NCBI GenBank assembly: GCA_030424975.1
Contig: JAUHVY010000002.1
Coordinates: 988,326 to 1,052,325, forward strand
DNA: 64,000 nucleotides
Direction: 5' to 3'
Source of the DNA: Alphaproteobacteria bacterium
GTDB lineage: Bacteria > Pseudomonadota > Alphaproteobacteria > Micavibrionales > Micavibrionaceae
A program made the translations under genes and the position numbers. Positions 38,401 through 47,400 of the stretch are shown piece after piece. The notes below the pieces were generated by a model. It had not been told where the DNA came from, made no database searches, and saw only the letters and a program-made list of their open reading frames with translations. The first letter of the stretch is position 1; every line of letters starts with the position of its first letter.

Positions 38401-41400
38401 ACGTTGGTCAGTATTGAAAATGTGATCGGTTCTGCAAACGGCGATACAATTACGGGTGATGGCGGTGTAAACGTTCTTGACGGTGGAGCAGGCGATGACA
38501 CGATTGACGGCGGTGCGGGTGATGACACGATTATTGGCGGCGGGGGTAATGATACATTATTGAGCGGCGCAGGAGATGATGATTACACGGGCGGCGCAGG
38601 TACGGATACGATTGATTATACGGGTGCGGCAGGGAATGTAACGGTAAGCCTTGCTGCGAACGCTGCTACGGATGATGGTGATGGCGGCAGTGATACATTG
38701 AGCGGTATTGAGAATGTCATAGGATCGGCCAATGATGACACGATTGAAGGCGATGCGAATGCCAACATTTTGAATGGTGGCGCGGGTACGGATACCGTGA
38801 GCTATTCTACAGCCGGATCGTCTGTTGTTGTTAACCTTGGTTCAGGTGCTGTTTCCGGTGGTGGTGGTGCAGATACGATCAGTAATTTTGAAAATGTTAC
38901 GGGTTCTGATTTTAATGATACGCTGACGGGAAGTGTCGGGAGTAACGTTATCGATGGCGGTATTGGTAACGATACGTTATATGGCGGCGCAGGTGCAGAT
39001 ACGATTATCGGTGGTGCTGGAACAGATACAGTAACGTATGCCCTTGCGGGTGCGGCGGTCACTGTGAATTTAAATTCAGGCGCTGTTTCAAATGACGGAG
39101 ACGGCAGCTCAGATACGCTAAGCAGTATCGAAAATGTTATTGGCTCTGATTACAATGATACCATTATCGGTGATAATTTCGATAACGTGATCAATGGGGG
39201 CATTGGTACAGATGTCATTAGCTATTCTGCTGCTGCATCGGCTGTTACTGTAAATTTAACTGCCGGAACGGCAACAGGCGGCGGCGGTAACGACACGCTA
39301 AGCAATATAGAGAATGTTACGGGTTCTGCATTTAATGATACGATTGTCAGTAATAGTGGCGATAACGTCATCGACGGTGCAGGCGGAAGTGATATCGTAT
39401 CTTATGCTACAGCCGTAGCTTTCGTAACCGTGAATTTGGATGCCGGTACAGCAACAGGCGGCGGCGGTAATGATACGCTTACGAATATTGAAAATGTTAC
39501 GGGTTCTGACTTTAACGATATAATAATAGGTAATAATAGCGCCAACGTCATTGATGGCGGCATTGGTACAGATACTGTAAATTATTCAGTAGCGTCGTCG
39601 GCCGTAACCGTGGATTTGGATGCTGGTTCAGCAACAGGCGGTGGCGGTAATGATACGCTTACGAATATAGAGAATGTTACCGGCTCTGCATTTAATGACA
39701 CGATTATCAGTAACAGCAGTGCCAACGTCATTGATGGTGCGGGCGGTAACGATACGGTAAGTTATTCTGCTGCAGGGTCCGCTGTAACTGTGGATTTGGA
39801 TGCCGGTTCAGCAACAGGCGGCGGTGGCAATGATACGCTTACGAATATTGAGAATGCGACAGGCTCTGCATTTAATGACACGATTATCAGTGATGTTAAT
39901 GACAATGTAATTGACGGCGCAGGGGGGATTGATACTGTTTCTTATGCCGTCGCCGGTGGTTCCGTTATTGTAGATTTGGGTGCGCAAACGGCAACTGGTG
40001 CCGGTGGTAATGATACATTGACGAATATCGAGAATGTGATCGGTTCATCGAATGCTGATACGATTACGGGTAATATCGGCGTAAACGTGATAGAGGGCGG
40101 CGCGGGCAATGATGTGATCAATGCGAGTGCAGGCAGTGACACGATTGATGGTGGTACCGACAGCGATACATTGGATTACAGCGGTTTGGCGGGTGTAACG
40201 GGTATCAGTGTTACATTGAACAGCGCGACGGATGCAACGGTAACGGTAACGGGCGGTGATAATGATACTGTTCGTAATGTAGAAAATATTGTTGGCTCTT
40301 CGGGTGATGATGTTCTTGTTGGTGATGCGAATGTGAACACATTGAACGGTGGCGGTGGTAACGATACGTTATCGGGGCGCGGCGGCGCAGATACATTGAT
40401 TGGTGGTACGGGAACGGATACGGTCAGTTATGCGTCAGCGGTCGGTGTTGTGAATGTGAATTTGGCGGGCGGTACGGCTGCTTTGGATGGAGATGGTAGC
40501 TCTGATACGTTGGTCAGTATTGAAAATGTGATCGGTTCTGCAAACGGCGATACAATTACGGGTGATGGCGGTGTAAACGTTCTTGACGGTGGAGCAGGCG
40601 ATGACACGATTGACGGCGGTGCGGGTGATGACACGATTATTGGCGGCGGGGGTAATGATACATTATTGAGCGGCGCAGGAGATGATGATTACACGGGCGG
40701 CGCAGGTACGGATACGATTGATTATACGGGTGCGGCAGGGAATGTAACGGTAAGCCTTGCTGCGAACGCTGCTACGGATGATGGTGATGGCGGCAGTGAT
40801 ACATTAAGCGGTATTGAGAATGTCATAGGATCGGCCAATGATGACACGATTGAAGGCGATGCGAATGCCAACATTTTGAATGGTGGCGCGGGTAACGACA
40901 CAATTATTGGCGGTGGCGGTAATGATACGATAATCGGTGGCGATGATATTGATACCGTCGATTATTCAGGTGCGGCGGCAAATGTTATCGTGGATTTATT
41001 GACCGGAAATACCCTGAGCGATGGTGATGGCGGTGCAGATACATTAAGCGGAATTGAGAATGTCATAGGTTCGGCGAATAATGATATTCTACGCGGTAGC
41101 AATCTGGCGAATACAATTCAGGCTGGTGACGGCAATGATACTTTGCGCGGCGCGGGTGGTGTCGATACGTTGGACGGCGGTGATGGAATTGATACGGCTG
41201 ATTACTCTACTGCTGTTGGTGGTGTTACGGCGGACCTTTCTGCGGGAAGCGTTTCCGACGACGGGGACGGAGCTTTTGATACAATTTCAAATATCGAAAA
41301 CATCATCGGCTCATCGAGTGATGATGCTCTGACCGGTGATGATAATGACAACGTTCTTGAAGGCGGTAGCGGCGATGACACGCTGATCGGCGGCATTGGG

Positions 41401-44400
41401 GTTGATATCTTAGACGGTGGCAATGATACGGATACCGTTGACTATTCGGGGGCAGCAGCCGGAATTACTGCAAATATGTTTACAGGCGCCGTGACTGATG
41501 ATGGTGATGGCGGCAGTGATACACTGATTGACGTTGAAAATCTGATCGGGACCGCTTTCGATGATTCCATCATCGGTAATAATAGCAATAATGTTATTAC
41601 CGCGGGGGATGGTAACGACACAATACAGGGGCGTGGCGGTGATGATACACTTGATGGCGGCATAGGTAATGATACCGCGGTATACACAACCGCAGCAGGG
41701 AATGTCGTAGCCGATCTTCAGGCGGGAACCGCATTAAGCGACGGTTCGGGCGGTACGGATACCCTTATTGCCATTGAAAATCTTGTTGGGTCGGCTAATG
41801 ATGATACGCTTTCCGGTGATGCAGGTGATAACACCTTAGAGGGCGGCGCAGGTGATGACACCCTAACGGGGCGCGTTGGTGATGATACACTTGATGGTGG
41901 CGCGGGTTCAGATACGGCAAATTACGCAAGTGCAGCCGCCGCGATCATCGTTGATCTGGCCGCAGAAACCGCTTCTGATGACGGTGATGGCGGCAGTGAT
42001 ACATTGATCGATATCGAAAATGTTATTGGTTCGGGCGGTGATGACCTCATTACAGGTGATGCGAATGATAACGCGCTATATGGCGGTGGCGGTGCGGATA
42101 CGCTGATTGGCGGCGCAGGTGATGACACCCTTGATGGTGGTGCAGGCGCAAGTGACTTAGTTGATTATTCAGGCGCAGCAGGTGGTATTGTTATCGATTT
42201 GTTGGCGGGAACGGCAACAAATGACGGTGATGGCGGTTCTGATACTATTGTTGGCATAGAACAAGTTACAGGTAGTAATTTTGATGACATTATTTCAGGT
42301 AATACTGCGAATAATGTTCTGACTGGTGGTACAGGGAATGATACGTTATCGGGGCGTGGTGGTGTCGATACTTTGGATGGCGGAATTGGTACGGATACCG
42401 TGGATTATAGCGGAGCAGCGGCAGGTGTTGTAGTCGATATTTCCAGTGGAGCCACGAATGATGGTGACGGCAGCACGGATACATTCGTTTCGATTGAGAA
42501 CGTCACGGGTTCTGATTTCGATGATAATATTATTGGCGATACGAATGTTAACGTCATTGATGGTGGTGCCGGTGATGATAACCTGCAGGCAAGCGGCGGT
42601 GCGGATGTTATTGACGGTGGAGATGATACCGACACTTTGGATTATTCACTGCTTGGCGGCGTAAACTTTATTTCTGTAACCTTGAACGGTTCCACATTCG
42701 CAACGGTTACCGCAGACGGAAGCGATAATATTACAATTCGTAATATTGAAAATGTAATCGGTACGGCAGGGAATGACATTCTAAACGGTGATGCAATGGC
42801 CAACACCCTCAGTGGAGGTTTGGGCGATGATATTATTCGCGGCGGCCTGGGGAGTGATACCTTTGACGGCGGCTTAGGCGGTACTGACCAATTACATTTC
42901 GATGATCTTTTAGGTGCAGGTGTAACACTTAATTTAGCAACTAATTCAGCATCTTATGCGGCCGATGGATCAACCGATACATTCTCTAACTTCGAGGAGT
43001 ATTATACAACCAATCAAGATGATACTATTTCCGGCAGCACGCTTGCCGATACGGTATATGGTCTTGACGGCGATGATGTCTTTAATGCGTCTGCTGGCTC
43101 TGACATCTTAGATGGTGGTAATGATTCTGATACGATTGATTATTCATCCCTTGGCGGTATTAACTTTATCAATGTAACGCTTAATGGTGCGACGAATACG
43201 ACGGTCACCGTTGATGGCGGAGATAACGACACGATTGTTAATTTTGAAAATGTTATTGGTTCGGGCGGTGATGACCTCATTACAGGTGATACGAATGATA
43301 ACGTACTGCAAGGCGGTGCAGGGAATGACATTCTTGATGGCGGCGCAGGCGATGACACATTAGAAGGCGGTGCCGGAAATGATACATTCTACGGTAGTGC
43401 GGGTCAGAATTTTTATGATGGTGGTGCAGATGTCGATACGCTTGATTATTCTGCGCAAGCAGGTGTTACCGCTATAAATGTTCAATTAAATGACGGCGGT
43501 TACGCTTCGGTTGTGTTGACGGGAGCAACAAATGACTTCGCCAGAAATATTGAAAATATTATCGCGACAGCAGGTGATGATGTCATCATTGGTGATAACG
43601 CGGATAACAGTTTTTACGGTCTTGGCGGTGATGATACATTAACAGGCGGCGCAGGTGCTGACTTCATGGACGGCGGCACAGGAAGTGATACCGTTGATTA
43701 TTCCGTAGAAACTGGTGTGAACTTCATCACTGTAACGTTGAACGGCGCAACAAATGCAACCGTTATCGTTGACGGCGCGGCAAATGACACAATCGTAAAT
43801 ATTGAAAATGTGATCGGTTCTGTCGGTGATGATATTATTACCGGGGATGCTTTGGTAAATGACCTTCAGGGTGATGCCGGTGATGATTTGTTCGTTGGTG
43901 GTGCCGGCTCTGACATTATCGATGGTGGCGATGATAGCGATACGATTGATTATTCCGCGGAAATAGGCATTAACTTTATTTCTGTAACGTTGAATGGTGC
44001 GACGCTTGCAACAGTAACCGTTGATGGCGGTGATGATGATGCAATAATGAATGTCGAAAATATTATCGGTACGGCCGGAAATGACACCATTATCGGCGAT
44101 ACACGCGTGAATAACCTTCAGGGTGGCGCGGGCGATGATTACATCTTTGGTAATTCAGGAAACGATATATTAGATGGTGGCATTGGTACGGATACGGTTT
44201 CATACGCATTGTCTGCATTAGGTGTTGTTGTCGATATGAGCATCGTTTCAGGCGTATATTTTGACGTTACTGTTGGTGGGGGCGTGTATACCGATAGTGT
44301 TACAGGGTTTGAAATTTTCGAAGGTTCGGTTGTCGGCGATAATATCGCAGGCGATGCGAATGCAAATATCATTTATGGCTTGGACGGTGATGACAACATC

Positions 44401-47400
44401 AATGGCGCGGGCGGTAACGACACGATTTATGGTGGTTTAGGCAATGATACCCTAAACGGCGGTGCGGGTGATGATACACTTGATGGCGGCGCAGGCGATG
44501 ATGACATTCTTGAGGGGTCCGCAGGGAATGACATTCTTGATGGCGGCGCGGGTATTCGTGATGCCGTTGATTACTCTTCTTTGGGTGGTATTAATTTTGT
44601 TGATGTGACCTTAAACGGGGCAAGCGACGGTGTCGTCGTTGTCGATGGCGGCGATAATGATATCGTACGTAATATTGAAACCGTTTACGGTAGTGCAGGC
44701 GATGATATTATTCGCGGCGACGCCAATGATAATTATCTTTATGGTAACGGCGGCGATGATACGTTCTATGCGGCAGGCGGTAATGACGAAATTTATGGCG
44801 GTGCGGGAACGGATATTCTGAATTATTCTACTGCTACGAATGCATTAAATATTAATGCCGTTTCAAATGGTTTGACCTATTCCGTTAATATCGGTGACGG
44901 AACATTGGATGTTGTAAATAGTATTGAATCAATTATTGCGACGGACTTTGCGGATACAATTGAAACAGACGCTACATATATTACATATATCGACGGTGGC
45001 GCGGGAAGCGATAATTTGCGCATGAATAATGGCGGAACCGTTTTGGGTGGTGCCGGAAATGACACCATTGTGCTGGGCGAGTACGGTAATGCTAATGGTG
45101 CGACGGCTTATGGTGACGATGGAAATGATACATTCAGTATGCGTGATGGGGATGCCACAGTTTACGGTGGTGCGGATACCGACACCGTAACTTATTATTA
45201 TAACAGTGCCATAACCGTAGTTTTGCAAGATTCCGGTGCATCAACCGTAAATATAAGCGGCAAGCTTGCAGATACAATATACGAAATTGAAAATATTTCA
45301 GGATCAAACGGCGGCTATGATACGATTACTGGTAACTCCAGCGCAAATGTTATCAGCGGGTTTGCAGGGAATGATTATTTCTATGCGAGTGCCGGCGGTG
45401 ACAGATATCTCGGCGGTAGCAACGAAGACCGCATCGATTATTCATCCTTAGCAGGTGTTAATTTTATTTCTGTAACGTTGAATGGGGCGAATGATGTTAC
45501 CGTCACCTTAGATGGTGCGGCGAATAATGATATTTTGAATAGTGTGGAGGATATTGTTGGCACAAGTGGAGATGATATCATTACAGGCGATGGCGCTTGG
45601 AATGATTTCTATGGTGGTGCCGGTAACGACACATTAGACGGGCGTTCAGGAGCTGACCGTATATACGGCCAAGCGGACGATGATCTTATTTACGGTAGCT
45701 TGGGTAATGACATACTAGATGGCGGCACAGGTACAGATACCCTGAGCTATGCGAACCTATCAGGCATCAGTGTAAACATGAACCTTGGCTTTAACGGTGC
45801 AACATTATCGAATGGTGATTCGCACTCTCTCAATGGTTTTGAGATATATGTACTCTCTGATCAGAATGATGTCATGATCGGCAGTACCGGAAGCGATACT
45901 GTTTTTGGTGCAGCAGGTGATGACCAATTCGTTGCGACAGCCGGCGGTGATGTATATGACGGCGGTGCAGATACTGATGAAATTGACTATTCGGGAATAT
46001 TCTCGGTTGTAAATGTTACGTTATTAGACGGTCTTGCAAGTACGGTTTATTTGGATGCTGTTGCACGTGACAGTTTGATTAATATCGAAGATATTATAGG
46101 TTCTGTTCTGGGGGATACAATTACGGGTAACAGTGCGGATAACATGTTATCAGGTGGAACGGGTGACGATGTTCTCTCGGGTGGTGCCGGCAATGATACC
46201 CTATTGGGCGGCAGTGGCGCTGACACACTTATCGGTGGCGCTGGCGATGACATCATTGATGGTGGAGGCGATATTGATGTCGTGGACTTCTCTGCTTCCG
46301 GTTCTGCGATTACAGTTAATCTTGTGGCGCAAACAGCGACAGGTAACGGTAATGACACAATTACAAATGTTGAAAATATTATCGGTTCTGCACAAGGGGA
46401 TAATATTACCGGTGACGGCAATGCCAATATAATTGATGGCGGCGCGGGCAATGATACGATTGATGGCGGCGCGGGCAATGATATGTTGATTTCAGGGGCC
46501 GGCAATGACGATTATGACGGTGGAGACGATATTGATACGATTGATTTCTCATCAGAAGGTTCTTCTATAACTGTAAACCTTGGTGCAGGTACAATTAGCG
46601 GCGCAGGAACAGATACAATCGCAAATGTAGAGAACATTATCGGTTCTGCGCAAGCCGATATGATTTATGGTGATGTTCAAGACAACGTCATTAATGGTGG
46701 TGCGGGTTCTGATACGATCAATTATTCTGCTGCGAGCGGTTCAATAACAGTTGATTTGGGGGCAGGAACGGCGACCGGACAGGGAACTGATACGTTAACG
46801 GATATTGAGAATGTTACAGGTTCTGCACAGGCAGACACGATTACAGGCTCTTCGGCTGATAATACACTTCGCGGTGGAGCGGGCAATGACACGCTATCCA
46901 GTGTTAGCGGCACAAATGTAATATACGGTGATGCAGGCGAAGATTTGATCTTTGGTGGTACAGGCGCAGATACTATTTACGGTGGTACGGAAGTCGATAC
47001 TTTGTCATATGCTGGTGGCTTGGTAGATATGGTGATCAATCTGTTTGCTGGCTTCGCAACCGGACAGGGAATTGATACGATATACGAAATTGAAAACGTA
47101 ATCGGTTCTGATGCAAATGACGTAATTTACGGCACAAATGCAGCCAACGTTTTGAACGGGGGAGCTGGTACTGATACGATTAACTACTCAAATGCAAGCT
47201 CGTCTGTAAATGTTAATTTAACAACAGGTATCGTTAGCGGTGGCGCCGGGGCGGATACTCTCAGTAATTTTGAGAATATTGTCGGCTCTAATTTCAATGA
47301 TATCTTTGTCGGCACATCAGGAAATAACGTATTTGACGGCGGTATCGGCACAGATACGTTGGATTATTCATCGGCCGCAGGCCCGATCGTGGCTGATTTG

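Noticed and set aside
39220..40010. Repeat array considered as CRISPR
   Set aside because: Units are 180 bp, in frame, protein-coding, without spacers or cas genes.
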